Positions 1 through 12,100 of a DNA stretch of 64,000 bases are shown here, piece after piece. The notes beneath the pieces were generated by a model. It did no database searches. It saw only the letters and a program-made list of their open reading frames with translations, and was not told where the DNA came from. Position 1 is the stretch's first letter. Every line of letters begins with the position of its first letter. The stretch is from Fomitopsis serialis (Eukaryota; Basidiomycota; Agaricomycetes; Polyporales; Fomitopsidaceae), in assembly GCF_022376445.1 (NCBI RefSeq), contig NW_025955001.1, positions 241,037 to 305,036 of the forward strand. Reading direction: 5' to 3'. Both the position numbers and the translations under genes were made by a program.

Positions 1-37
1 ATCAGAATAGACTATCGGCTCTTATGGTCTGCACCGC

Positions 38-565
38 GCTCAGTTCTACTCGACGTCGAGACCTGTCGATACGTACCCCTACGCGCTCACGGCGGCTCGA
101 CGCAGGCTGAGGCCTCCTCAACATGTCAGATCGAAAGCCGGCGTCGATGCCAGTACTTGCGTTGCAGCCGCTGGTCAAGTTTCTCAATGCAATACAGTCA
201 CTACTCGTCACCGCCCTCGATGGGTTCGTCCCCGAGCCGTATTTTGCGCGAATAAGACATGCTGCGCAGGTGCGTAGCTAGATCAGTGGAATGCGACGTG
301 AGAGGATACCTGGATCACGCTGGGAGTGTCATGCCAGGCCATATGCCTCTCAGTGAGGTATGCAGCCCTTGTGTCGTGTACAAACATGATCCGCTGACAT
401 GCGAAAGGTGCTTGCTGCCTCTGCTCATTACCTCTGCACTAGTGTGCATAAGCTAGAGACAGAAATTGAACTTGAGACGAAGGCTCGCCGTCGAAGACTG
501 CCGCCTGCCCCAAACCATCCCGGACCTGACCATCGAAGTTCGCGAGTCATAGTCACCGTCTCGGC
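38..565. repeat. Diverged direct repeat, copy 1
   Basis: This stretch resembles 2652-3050 in the same orientation. Shared blocks include ACGCGCTC, CGACGCAGGCTG, GGCCTCCTCAACAT, GCGCGAATAAGACATGCTGC, GCTAGAGACAGAA and CATCCCGGACCTGACC, in the same order, with several indels between them. The two copies bracket the F-box gene at 844-2490. No intact reading frame spans either copy, so they look like remnants of an older duplicated sequence. I see nothing else in 1-37 or 566-843. Confidence 0.7.
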
Positions 566-843
566 AACATGCTTCGCGACCTTGCGCTCCTGCGCGCATC
601 AGACTGTGCCCTCTGCTCTGCTCTTTGAATAGAGTACCTTCGAAGGCATCCTCTCTTGCTGATGGACAGGCCGTACGCACACTGTTACATACCCTCGACT
701 CGCACCGTGACTGATACATCGACTGAGCCACATTGTCACGATATACACATACAACGGCAGCTATCTAACGAGGATTTGTGTCATCGAGCATCCTAATCAC
801 GAGGATTCCAACACATACCAGTTGAACATTTCGCTGACCCTCG

Positions 844-2490
844 TCAAACATTGCCCTCCACCATTCGTTTTGTATCCTGCATCCTAACGGCGTGGAGACC
901 TTGGAGCCGATCGTACACTCGAGCCAACCACGGCTGTTCGTCAATGTATAACTTTCGCAGCTTCTTTGCGTCGAGGAAAGGGAACAGACGGTCAAGGAAG
1001 AGTGCGACGTCCATCACGTCGGTCTTTTGACTGTTTGAGATGCCCGTGTGGATATCGAGGTAGTCGAGCTGGTGTGACAGGATCGGGTATGTGTCAAGGC
1101 CCGCCGCGAACGTCAAGTTCATGGACGAGATGTCCAGCCTACGTAGGTGTGGGCATGACCTCGCGATGCGCGGTAGACAGTCTAGAGTGGGTCTCGCCAT
1201 GACCACATCTTCCGCAGTCATCCATCGAATATGCAGGGAGAAGATATTTGCCCAGGCGGAAGCGAGTGTACAGAGATCCTCATCGGAGAAAGCGATTTTC
1301 GACCAAGTAGACAGACTGACGGTGTGTAGGTTGTGGAAGCCGAGCATCAGTGGGATAGGGTGCAAGGGCGAACCAGAGCCACCGTGGGCCGATTGAAGCG
1401 GTAGCTCCAATAATTCGAGCTTGTGCAGCGCCGCATTGAATTGAGACTTGATTATATTCAACAAGTCAGTGGCTGTTTGACGATCGCAGGGGTCAATGGT
1501 GACCTCCAATAAAGTGATATCCGACGTTGCAAAAGCCATGAGGACGCTGCCGATGGATCGAGGATTGCCTCGAACGCAAAGCACCTTGAGAGCGCGGAAC
1601 CCGTGAGACCCCCAGTGGACAACATCCTGACCAAGCTCGGAGACGTGCCTCACGTCCAGCTTTGTCAGATTGTCCAAGGAAGACAGCACACCTAGATATG
1701 CGCACTGACTTGGATGTCCGCCTATGGTTACTTCTCGCAGACCACCACATTTGCCGAAGGGAATGAAGCAGTAGGGGGAGGCCTCGGACAACACTGACAA
1801 TTTCTCGAGACATGGTACGGCAGCAGCCACCTGCTCGCATAGCGCCTCGAAAAGAAATCTGCATGGAACTGAATCCATGTTCTTGACAACTGCTCCCGAA
1901 GCACCGGTGAAATGGAAGGTCAAGGATCGGAGTGAGGGCGAGACAAAGTAGAGAACATCGTGATCGGTCACATTATAGTGTGTCCAGGCCAGCGTTCGGA
2001 GTCGTGGCAATAGCGGCTGGTGGCCCAGAGCCCTGGACAAGGAGAGTAGTACGGATGAATGGCGACGGACTAGATAAGGGCTTCGCGTTATATCGAGACT
2101 GATGATCCTCCGCGCATACAGCTGAAAACGATGTAAATCCTCGGAAGACAGCCTGCCGAGCAGGGTCTAGCCGACTTTGTCAGTGATGTGGCTAAAGTCA
2201 CAGGATAAAGGAGGGCTCACATATTCAGTAGTATCACGACCACGGTAGTCTTTATGGACCGTTGCCTGCTGGAAGGCCGGTAGAACCTTGAGCAAAGGTC
2301 GTAGATCGTGCATGCTCCTCCAGAGAACGTCCAATGCAATGTCGTGGACGAATTTGTCAACGCGTGCGCATGATGCCAGTGTTTTCCGTCGTTCACGAAT
2401 TTGAAGGTATTCCACCCCGTCCCACGGGTATAGGTGATCGAGAATTTCCTCAATGATATCTTCTATCTGGAAAGCCCGGGAGGCAGCCAT
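844..2490 (-). CDS. F-box domain protein
   Basis: Likely substrate-recognition subunit of an SCF ubiquitin ligase; the substrate is unknown. I read two exons: 2490-2221 and 2166-844, with a 54-nt phase-0 intron opening GTGAGC and ending CTAG. The product is about 530 aa. The N-terminus has an F-box-like helix set (around residues 8-50, including EEILDHLYP and LWRSM). Next comes the linker EDLHRFQLYARRI, which resembles the segment after the F-box in many Agaricomycete F-box proteins. The rest is leucine-rich with irregular LRR-like segments and no catalytic motif. The start is the first ATG upstream of the F-box, and the reading is open across both exons. These genes are highly expanded in Agaricomycetes, so a specific role cannot be assigned. 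Confidence 0.85.
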
Positions 2491-2651
2491 GTTTGCGGCT
2501 CTGAAGGCAGTCCTAGAGAACGAGGATGTAAGTGGGAGAGGGGCATATGTCTCCCAGGTGCCAGTGAGTCTACGCAGCCACCGATCGATCGCAACTGCGC
2601 GCCTCGATGCCGAACCTTGCCGAACACAGTACTTATACTACGCGCATTCTT

Positions 2652-3050
2652 GCTCAGTTCTACCGTTCGACATCGATGCCCCCTACGCGCTCGACGCAGG
2701 CTGGGGCCTCCTCAACATCTCATATCGAAAGCCTTCGCCAATCATGGGCTGCAGCCGCTCGTCGAGTTTCTCGATGCGTTTCACTCACCGCTCGGTACCG
2801 TCCTTGAAAGGCTTACCCTGCATTTTGCGCGAATAAGACATGCTGCGCAGGTGCGTAGTTGAATGCGATGCGAGAAGATGTCTGGATCACGCTGACACGA
2901 CAAAGGTACTTGCTGCCTCTTACACCAGTGTGCGCAAGCTAGAGACAGAACCTGAATCTTGGACAACAGCTCTCTGTTAAGACTGCCTGAACCATACCAT
3001 CCCGGACCTGACCTTCGGGTTCGCAAGTCACTCTCACCGTCTCCTAGGTG
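2652..3050. repeat. Diverged direct repeat, copy 2
   Basis: Partner of 38-565, lying just upstream of the F-box gene start (2490). It is shorter than copy 1 because of deletions. In one plus frame both copies encode a similar short peptide ending in FARIRHAAQ, followed soon by a stop, so both probably derive from the same decayed coding sequence. I cannot name the parent gene. From 3051 to about 3530 I see no supportable gene. Confidence 0.65.
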
Positions 3051-3534
3051 CCTTCTCGCCCTTGCAAGTCATCCTTCCCTTGGCGCCCCCGTTCCGAGTC
3101 AACCACGCTCATACGGCGCGGTCTCTAACACAGTGCGCACGTCCGCGTGAGGGTCCACCGCAGCTAGATTGTCCCCGCTGGACATTTATTGTTCACCGGC
3201 TCCGCGTCGCTACGAGCATTTTCGTCCCGTCTTCACTGGTGCCACAGATCGTTTGGACGAACAACCCGCGCAAGCTATCCCTGCCTCAATTAGCGATGGT
3301 AGAGGAAGGCCGTGGATGTCTACAACGGCGTTAGTACCGCGCAACTCCGTTTCTAGTCGCAAATACCTGCCTTACAAACCGGATACATCAGGAAGGAGTA
3401 CTTTGTCACCGAGCGTCTTCTTGATAGTGGATGCATCCGCAGGGATCATGCAGGAGTTGGCCACAAACGGCCTGGTAGGTGCATAGCGAAGCGTAGTGTG
3501 GTCAGCTAATAGCATCCTTACACAATATACGATA

Positions 3535-3700
3535 GATGGCTCACGCACCGCCGCCCGACAGAGAACACGACTCTGAGCGGGTCCCTATCCTCGGGTTCTG
3601 GCTCACTCAGTGCTGAGAGCCATCCTGGGACGAGCATCTCTGCGTCTCTGTAGAGCTCTTCATCGCGCGTCGTGGCCCTGGGACGAGCACGGAAGGTGTC
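3535..3700 (-). pseudogene. Cytochrome P450 C-terminal remnant
   Basis: The minus strand encodes the end of a P450: a PERF-region-like run ELYRDAEMLVPGWL, then DPLRVVFSVGRRC, a heme-loop sequence resembling FGFGRRxCPG. The rest of the heme loop, the signature Cys-Pro-Gly and the C-terminal helices are not recognisable downstream. No N-terminal P450 exons lie between it and the intact P450 that ends at 3961. It looks like the relic of a former tandem P450 copy. Confidence 0.65.
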
Positions 3701-3960
3701 AGACTCCGCTGCAGAGGAAAGATGCGCACGTAGCGTCTCGATGCCTCGGGACTGTGCGGTCGGTAGATGAATACGCTGAGCATATAAGGTATACATCAAC
3801 TGGTTAAAATAGCAGAATGCATACGAGCTCGAGCAGGCATATATCAATCGTGTGCAATCCGTCAACTCTTACTGCGCCAATGGTGACCACGCACATACGA
3901 GTACTCAAAGTGAGGTGTTCCGCGCACGTAGTACGGTACAATCACCGATGTGCAGAGCAT

Positions 3961-6169
3961 CTAATCCAGCACTGCGATGCCGTCGAGAATCAGTTGCCGG
4001 GTCCGGTCAGATCGAGGATGGATGTCGCAGACAAAAGGTTCAGGACGCCTAAGCATGCTATGAGGGAACAAGTACATGCCGTCCATGATGTGACTCACAT
4101 GATGGTACCAGAGATGTACATCGGCGTTGGGGTTATCTCCTCGCCACGCGCGTTCCGCGCCTTGGTTATGTCCATGGTCGCTACAATGCTCGCGATCCCG
4201 AGCCACAGATTATCGTCAGCAAAATATCGCCCTGGGCATATCCTGCCCAATTTCAGACTCAGTGTATGTCGGAGATCTAGAAATGCACCTCCGGCCAAAG
4301 CCAAACACTATCTTCCTGGGATCTATGAGGTCGGGATTCTCGCTCGAGTTCGAACCGAGGAATCGCTCCAGCTTGAAGACTTCCGGCTCTGGATATACCT
4401 CAGGATCTCGACACATTGCCCTAGATCATTCATCATGGGCACAGAAGACACAACAGAGGCTGTACAAGCGTACCAGAGGTTTGAAATTACCATTGAACCC
4501 TTGGGGAGGTAGTAACCTCGGTACGCATCATCTTCTGTCAGCCGATGGGGAACAGCTGGGATGAGAGCGACTCAGCGAGGGAGCGATGGACTCGGACAGT
4601 GATGTCACTTACAAAGGGGAGCTACAGGGCACCATCTCCGTCCGTCCGTCAAGAATGTCAGTATCGTCCATATCTGTAGGATTGCAAGTATCCGCGCACC
4701 TATATACTTCCAACAGCACGCACTCGAGATACGTTAATGATGCTCGGTCGTCAAAGTCCGGGAGCCTTGCGTCGCCGACTACGCGGATCATCTCTGCTTG
4801 GGCTTTCCTGAAGACATCGGGATGCTGCACCATCATGAGGATGAACACAATCATGGTTGTCAACGACTAGATGCTGTGAGATCATATCGGCGCTCCTTGC
4901 TTTTAATCGGTTCGAACTTACCGAGTCGGTGCCCGCTGTGTGGGGGTCGCGTCAAAATAGTGCCACCGCACGAAGCCCCGTAAGGCAACATACCGAAATA
5001 CAGTGTGCCTGTGGCACCCTTGATATCGTCTTCGTCTTTTGCTGTCAAGGATCCTTTACGCGAGCAATCCTCTATCAAGGCCGCGGTGAATGAAGGCCGG
5101 GCAATACCGTCCACCTACACTAACGATCAGCTGATGCTCAAGCGATCCAACCGAGCACTACTCACAATTTCGTCTTTGACAGTATTGTATGGTATCATCT
5201 CCATGTTCTTGACGGCTTTCCGAGCCTTCACAGCAGAGTACTTGAAGCCCATTCCAGGCAGCCATGCAGGGAAATATCGCACTAGGGCTATGAGCTGACC
5301 ATATACCGACACGTATCACCCGGTCACTCACAGAATGGGATGAAGTCCACCAGTGCAGCACCAGTACTACTCTCAACAAGCGCAGCTCTAATACCATCCT
5401 CCGTCAGCTTCACAAACTTACCACCGTCCAACGACGCGATATCATATCCATAGCCGATCTCAAAGATGATACCCCCGGTATACCTGTTCAAGGGCTATTA
5501 GTACCAGGTCGATTAGACATGTCGCTACTCTCACCTTTTCATCTGATACACGAAGTCGTCCGGGTGTCGTAGGAGGTTCAGCAACAACCGGCGTGCTTCG
5601 CGGCGCTGCACCGGATGGTAGCTGTCCACGGCAGACCTGGCGATGAACGCGTGCTGGAACCATTTTCGCATACGTCGCCATGTCTCGTTATACCCGCAGA
5701 GTGAGGTGTTGGAGGTCCATCCAATCCTGCAGTGGGCCGTTCAAAAATTCACTGTGTAGATGTCGAAGTGATCCAAGTAACGTACAGCTCATGGAACCAC
5801 ACAAACCGCGGTCGATCGGAGTATATCGACCCGCGCTTGTCCATAAGGTCAATCGCAGCCTTGACGGAGCTGAGGATGATCGTGGGCCGCGTGAAGATTT
5901 TGACGTAGACGACATCCCCTACACACGGTATCGGTTGTCAATCTCCTTGAAGGTAGTTCATTCAGAGAACTCGTACCATACTGGGCAGCCCACTTCGTGA
6001 ATGTAAGGTGCTGGTCGTTTTGCGGCAACTGATGTGCATTGCCAAGGAGAGGGATGCGCGGGGGTCCGGGAGGTAAGGGTCCGGGTCTCGGTGGGTGCAG
6101 AACGTACGGAAGAACGGCAGCTGCCAGACATAGGCCGGCGAGAGCCATGATATCCGCTAGGGCAGGCAT
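3961..6169 (-). CDS. Cytochrome P450 monooxygenase
   Basis: Heme-thiolate monooxygenase, probably ER-membrane anchored; substrate unknown. I resolve 13 exons: 6169-5977, 5918-5786, 5726-5535, 5483-5332, 5281-5166, 5114-4994, 4935-4922, 4866-4700, 4635-4613, 4555-4474, 4420-4289, 4242-4099 and 4048-3961. The joined frame is 1557 nt (518 aa), the usual length for a fungal P450. Visible landmarks: an N-terminal hydrophobic helix (about residues 5-25), the Pro-rich hinge LPPGPP, the I-helix AGTDS assembled across exons 6-8, the K-helix [30 protein letters not shown], and the heme loop [13 protein letters not shown] split across exons 11 and 12. Exons 7 and 9 are only 14 and 23 nt, so automatic annotation may miss them. 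It resembles the multi-exon Agaricomycete P450s often labelled O-methylsterigmatocystin oxidoreductase-like. The subfamily cannot be set by eye. Confidence 0.9.
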
Positions 6170-6216
6170 ACTGAGAATGATACAAGTGTACCGCAAGAGG
6201 GTGTCACGCCAGCCAG

Positions 6217-6632
6217 CTATACATACTTACTGTGAAGATCCCGATATCCATCGTGTATATGCCAGTGTGTTTGCAATCCGGAGGGCATGTTCGCGAACCT
6301 TAGTTGACTGTGTCCCGCGGTTCTCGATGCCTGCAGATACACTGCGACTCCATGATTCGTCCAGCTATCTCCACAGATTTGGTCGATGGTCATGGGGCCT
6401 TTCAACGAACGCAAACGATCAATACGCATGGTATAAATGGCAAGGGATATACCCGGGCAGCAGGCGAATGTTGCGTCGATTAGGCGTCGAAGTATTCTCG
6501 TCAGGACGTCGTTGATCATGGGAGTTGTATGTGCTTACCAAGGTGGTTTGAGTTCAAACGTGGCTGGTTCAGAGCCTCGCCGGAGACGATATTGAAAAAG
6601 CTGTGAAGAAGTAGGATGGCCACTAGGGTCAT
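6217..6632 (-). other. Unassigned ORF-bearing stretch upstream of the P450
   Basis: A minus-strand ATG at 6632 opens a short hydrophobic peptide (LVAILLLHSFFNIVSGEA) followed by a GTAAGC donor. A separate open stretch runs 6519-6217 and meets a GTAAGT donor. An acceptor just before the P450 ATG (6169) would be consistent with a spliced 5' UTR. I cannot tell whether this is P450 leader, a small secreted protein gene or chance ORFs. From 6633 to 7266 I see no gene. Confidence 0.25.
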
Positions 6633-7270
6633 TGTACATAGCTATTATGAATGTGCGACTCGGCGACCCGGCCGTATGCGACCCATGACCAGATCAACGG
6701 CGTAACGAAGACACAGGCTTGTCCAAGGGGGAAAGCAGTATCAGCAGTCATGATTCAAGCAAACACGCCGATGGAAATGCTCAGTCGCTATGATTTGATG
6801 GAATCATGCAGCAAACGAGTCGAGGTTGAGGCCACTGGTGCGACTCGGAAGACGCGCTTGTGGCGCCAAACTGCCATCTGAACTCCGCCTGAATGAAAGG
6901 TGGCGCAGATTCGAACGCTGCCTGGCCAATGATGAATCGATGACACTTGACTCGCATCTCGCAATAATCAGTACCTCAGTATGCTTTCTGTGCCCCGCCA
7001 AGGCAACGAGGCCACATACGTACGTAAGTATGGGACGTGGACGTAGATGCTCATTTGCGGCCCCACTGCACAGCAGCTTGGAGCATCGATGCGGTTTTCA
7101 CTGGGAGCTTCGAAGTCGTTGGGACAAAAGCCCGTCGCGGCCCCGTGACCTATTTACTCCCAGGCAAGTGGAACGCGCTACGGTCGAGAGCCACAGCGAG
7201 GGGTGGGTCGAGGCCTATGACAGCAACCCCACAGTATTCCGTCATAAGTGCGTGTCATTGTCCTCAGGTC

Positions 7271-7280
7271 GTATATATAT
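7271..7280 (+). promoter_or_regulatory. TATA box of the con-6-like gene
   Basis: GTATATATAT lies about 100 nt before the ATG at 7381, in a C/T-rich leader typical of highly expressed fungal genes. It is the clearest TATA element next to any gene in the window. Confidence 0.5.
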
Positions 7281-7380
7281 CCCCGTCTTATTGCTGCTCC
7301 AGCCAAATCACTTCGCCTCATATTTCAAACACGTTCAAGTTCTGGCTTCTATACGCTTCACCAGAAGACTACTTACCACG

Positions 7381-7971
7381 ATGACCACTCACGGTAGGCG
7401 TCCTTATACGCGCACATCGTGTTTGGCCGTTCTGACGCGACTCTCCTACAGGAAAGGATCCCACTCGTGTCGCCGCTGGCCTGAAGGCTGCCATCAACAA
7501 CCCCAACGTCAGCGAGGAGGGCCGAGAGCGGGCTGCAGACAGGCTCGACGGGATCGACGGTGGCGCTCATGGCACCAACGGTAGCACTGCAACCACTTCG
7601 GTCGAGGACCAACACCGGAACCGCGAGCTGGGCGGTTACAAAGCGACGCTGCACAGTAAGTTCAGCCTCGCGGTTCGATGTGACCTCGCGTCATTGACTG
7701 CCCGCTGCTTAGATGACCGTACTTCCGCTCAGGCCAAGGAGCACGCACGAGAGGTGCTCGAGGCCGCCGGCTACACTGTCGAGCCAGGCCCTGGCGTGAC
7801 TGAGGACGAGCATCAGACTCGTGTCCTCGCTGGTTACAAGGCTGCTTTGAATAGTGAGTCTTGATTCTCCACAGAGGATTGATTGGTTGACAAAGACGCG
7901 TTGTAGACCCTCGTGTTTCCGAGGAAGCTAAACAGCACGCCAGGGAGTACCTCAATGAGTACGGTGCTTGA
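7381..7971 (+). CDS. Conidiation-specific protein 6 (Con-6) family
   Basis: Small hydrophilic protein of the Con-6 family. In Neurospora con-6 is induced during conidiation; the basidiomycete role is not established and may be stress or dormancy related. Four exons: 7381-7393, 7452-7655, 7713-7853 and 7907-7971, giving 423 nt (140 aa). Three Con-6 repeats are visible: NPNVSEEGRERA, then a variant DRTSAQAKEHARE, then NPRVSEEAKQHARE. The last two are preceded by GGYKATLHN and AGYKAALNN. Introns 2 and 3 fall at the same place in their repeats, after the first base of the Asn codon, so repeat and exon boundaries coincide. The start is the first ATG after a TATA box. No membrane or signal segment is seen. 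Confidence 0.92.
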
Positions 7972-8727
7972 ATCGAGTTCCCGGTTTGTTATCGTATAAA
8001 TATCGAGGGATAAATGGTGTATCATAGTGTATCTCATAGTTGTGTAACACGTCTCCTGTCAAGTCCTTGAATCTTCCACAGCACCGACTTTCGTCTCGAG
8101 TATGAGTGAGCTGACGGGAACCTTTCGTACCTACGAGTCTACCCTTCGCCACAAGTCAACCTGACGCGGCGACGCGGTGAAGCAGTCTCAAACCATATTG
8201 TGGTTCTGCGCCTTTAACCGCTTCGCCGTACATTGGCCATCTATCTATATTTTGACGGTGCGTACTGAGTAACTCTTATTAGTACGTAGAGGCTGCGTAC
8301 CGGTATCACTCTTAGCGCCTCCGTGACGCGTCTGTGGCTGCTCAAAGCTCCGCTTGAACTTGCCATCAGGGCTGCCAACAGACTGATTTCTTCCTCGACC
8401 GAGCTCCCCCTGGCTCCTGCAATCCTCCGAGCACATCGCGATGTCGAATCCAGCTCTCAAGCAATACATCTGATCTAACATGCAACGGCTCTAGTTTACA
8501 CCGTCCTATCGTTTGCAGCTGCACTTCATTGCGCCCATCAAATGCACGGGCCCGTCGGCCGCGGCTTTTATGCACGCCCAGGTCAATAAATCACTGCCAA
8601 ATGATGCCGCCTGGTGCTCAGGTCCGCATTTCCGACCATGGCTAAAGTCAGCCAGGCGTTTCGAGGTTCGTGACGTTTCGTTGGTCGGCTGACATGCCCT
8701 AAGATGGAGCTAAGTATCGTATGTGTG

Positions 8728-8845
8728 CCCGGGTTGGTCTCGTACCCATCCGATGGGAGGAAGTTGCACCCTACCACCGCACTTAGGGAGGAGTGCGGTG
8801 GTAAAAGGGTGCGACGTCCTCCCATCGGATGGGTACCAGCCCGGG
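8728..8845. repeat. Long imperfect hairpin (inverted repeat)
   Basis: The left arm (8728-8783) and right arm (8792-8845) are reverse complements over about 54 nt, with a few mismatches and two short bulges, around an 8-nt centre. Both arms contain the sub-palindrome CCCATCCGATGGG. No target-site duplication or coding frame is obvious. It lies between the con-6-like gene and glutaminase A. It could be a small MITE, or a source of hairpin RNA if transcribed. The remainder of 7972-9164 holds nothing I can support. Confidence 0.85.
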
Positions 8846-9164
8846 TCAGTTTGGCCTCGGGTTCCCTGAGGTATCTCACAGTGTGCCGAACAAGCTCGCA
8901 AGGATTGACGAGTGGTACTTTTAGTACGGGCTTTATCCGGCTCAATACCGATTCCGGACCATCCGAGTTACCGCCTCCTTGGTAAGTTATGTGATGGCGC
9001 TCGACGCCTCGTAAATTGACAGATCCATGCACATACGCGCGCAAATAAATGGTCAGCGCGCGAGCGTGGCGGGATTTAGCCTGCCTTGCTCTCAGGTCCC
9101 TGCGTTCAGAGAGGTCGTCGAGCCATCGCGGCCGAGTGCCCTTGACGTCGCTCTTTCTGTGGTC

Positions 9165-12100
9165 ATGCTACTTTCTCTACTTCTGTGTCTTCTTTCCTTG
9201 ATAGCATGTGTTCTCTCTCAGGCGCAGATCCAGACCTTCTGGCCCGCTGCAGCTCCGATCGCTGTCCGCAGCCCCTACCTGAATGTGTGGCAGACCGCGA
9301 TCTCGACGAACGACTACCCCATCTCCTGGAATGGCTCAGTACATTCGCTGCCATCTGAATCATAGTGTTTTTGTGATCTGACAGCTCGGATAGGTCCTTG
9401 GGTGGGTGGGCCTGATCCGCGTCGATGGGAGCACGTATCGGTGGCTCGGAAACAACTTCGACATGACGGGCTCAGTGGGCGCGGGGTGCAACGTAACCTT
9501 CACAGAGGTGACGCCTACTCGGACGATCCAGACTGTCCAGGCAGGTCCTATGAACATGACGCTCACCTTCCTGAGCCCGATCGAGGTACGTTTCTGTGCT
9601 GCTTCGGGAAGCATGGTCCTGACTTCTCTCGCTGGAAGCCCTCGGACTGGGTGAAGCAGTCGATGCCGTTCTCGTATCTCGCTGTTGAGTTTGCGTCGAC
9701 GGACGGGAAGCAGCATGATGTTCAGCTCTACTCCGACATCAGCGCAGGTGAGTGAGGCTTCTTCCGCTTACCTACCAGCAATCGAGTTCGAATCACACAG
9801 AGTGGGTGTCCGCCAATAAGGGATACGTTGCGGAATGGAGCACCAATCAGACAGACAACATGGTCTACCATGCCATCAAGCTACAACAGGCAAGGGCTTT
9901 CGACGAGGAGTACCAACAAGCCGCCGATGGCACAGCTTACTATGCGATGTCGCTCGTAAGTGCCGAAGCGTGCCGCGGCGATGACTGGAACCTGATATCA
10001 CGCCGACTTAGGGTTATGGTCAAAGTGTCGGGTGGCAGAGTTGTCAAGACACAGTCTGCTACGAGACATTTTACGGGTCTGGCGCTCTCAGCAGCAAGAA
10101 CGACAATGACACTTTCCGTGCCATCTCGACGTAAGTCGCAGGATCCCATACGAGTAGCCATGAGTTTACGAACTGAGTTGCCCACTTCTGTGCTAGTGAC
10201 CTGCCTGTGTTCGCGTTTTCCGTGGACTTCGGAAGTGTTAGCGGGACACAATCTCCGGTCGTCTGGACCGTTGGCTACGTTCGCGATCCATCTATCGAGT
10301 ACACGCTCTTAGAAGACGTGACGACTCTGCGCCCATACTACACTAGTCAATACTCCAACGCTCAGGACGTCGTAAGTGTTCGCGTTTGTGTTCTAAAACT
10401 GTACTCACGTAGGACCCATCAGGTCGAAACATTCCTTTCCGATTATAACGACGCTCTAAGCAGGGCTGAAGCTCTGGATAGCCAGGTTCAAAGTGCCGCG
10501 TCGAATGTCTCCTCTGGAAGCCAGTACTACAATATGCTCTCCCTCGCCGCCCGCCAAACGTTTGGTGCACTCGATCTGACGACGTCAGGTGGCTCGACGA
10601 GGTTCTTCATGAAAGACATCGGCTACAGTAGGTGAGTGTACGAGTGTCGGTTCGCATGTGCTAACCTCATCCGCGGAGCAGCCGAGTGACTCCCGTCGAG
10701 ACGCTGTATGCCGCACTGCCGATGTTCCTGTACTTCAACGCTTCGATGGTGAAGCCGTTCCTTCTCCCGCTGTTGGAGCAGCAGAATACTTCGTATACTG
10801 CTCAGTACGCTGCGAGGGATATTGGTGAGTTAATGGAATGTCCCCCTTGGGCGTTACTCTTCTCATAGCGCCTTCAGGGACCTCTTACCCTGTCGTGTCA
10901 GAACCGAGCGCGGAAGCTAACGAAGGGATCGAACGTGAGTTCGGCATTGCAGAGATTGAGCTCAGCTGATTCGACCCACAGAATCGGGCAACATGCTGAT
11001 CATGGTCTTGGCTCATGCTACGTATTCGAGCGACTCGACATTGCTCCAGGCGTATGTGAGTCAGGTCTAACAGCGCGTTGATGGGTAGCCGAGTCACACC
11101 TTGTCTAGTATTCTCTGCTGAAGACGTGGGCCGACTATCTTGTCTCGAATGCGTTGTATCCTGCAAATCAGTAAGTGGACATGTTTACTGTGATCGTGGC
11201 TCAGCGTATCAAATCACATCCGTGTCAGATTATCCGTGGATACAGAGAGCACAGCCAGCAATTCGACCAATCTTGCTCTCAAGGGCATCATCGGTATTCA
11301 AGCCATGGCAAACATCAGCGCTGTCCTGGGAAGAGACGAGGATGCACAACACTACTCCGTAAGCGTCTGTCTCCGTTCATTCCACAAATATGATATCAAT
11401 TACGGGTTTGTTGTGTAGTCGGTTGCAACACAGTACACCGAAACTTGGAGAACGCTGGCTATGCCGTCAGACTCAACGCATATCATACCGACATACGGGG
11501 ACGCGTCGTCGGCTTGGTCGCTGTCATACAACATGTATGCCCACACGCTCCTCAGCTTGAACCTGTTAGACGAAAAGGTGAGGGCATTGATCGCCGTGTC
11601 GAGAGATGATGATTGAGCCTTCGGGAGATCTTCACGGGCGTCACGACCTATTACCAAGGACTGTTTCAATCCGGTGCCAGTAGGGTCTCACCTCAGCTGC
11701 AGTGATCGAATATCTGATGCGTCTTCTCCTCTCCTCAGACTATACTTACGGTCTACCGCTCGATAGCGACCATGATACTCTCGGTAGTCCAGGTAAGCTG
11801 ACCTAACCAACAACTCACAGGGACCGTCGCTGATGTTCTGCAGCGTGGATGTCATTGACCGCAGCGGCTCTCACGGATACAGGTGTTCGCCAGCAGATGC
11901 TGAGTCATCTGTGGGAGTTCGCTTCGTCGAGCGTCACTTCGGCGCCATTTGCGAGTAGGTACAGCGTCTCCAATGGGAGTTACATTGGCGGCACTGCAAG
12001 GTAAGCTTTCTAGTAGTCGGGCCGTACATGCGACTTGACATAGCTTCTAGTCCCGCTCAGGGTGCCTTGTTTGCTCCTCTGGTGTTGAGGTAAGCAAGCA

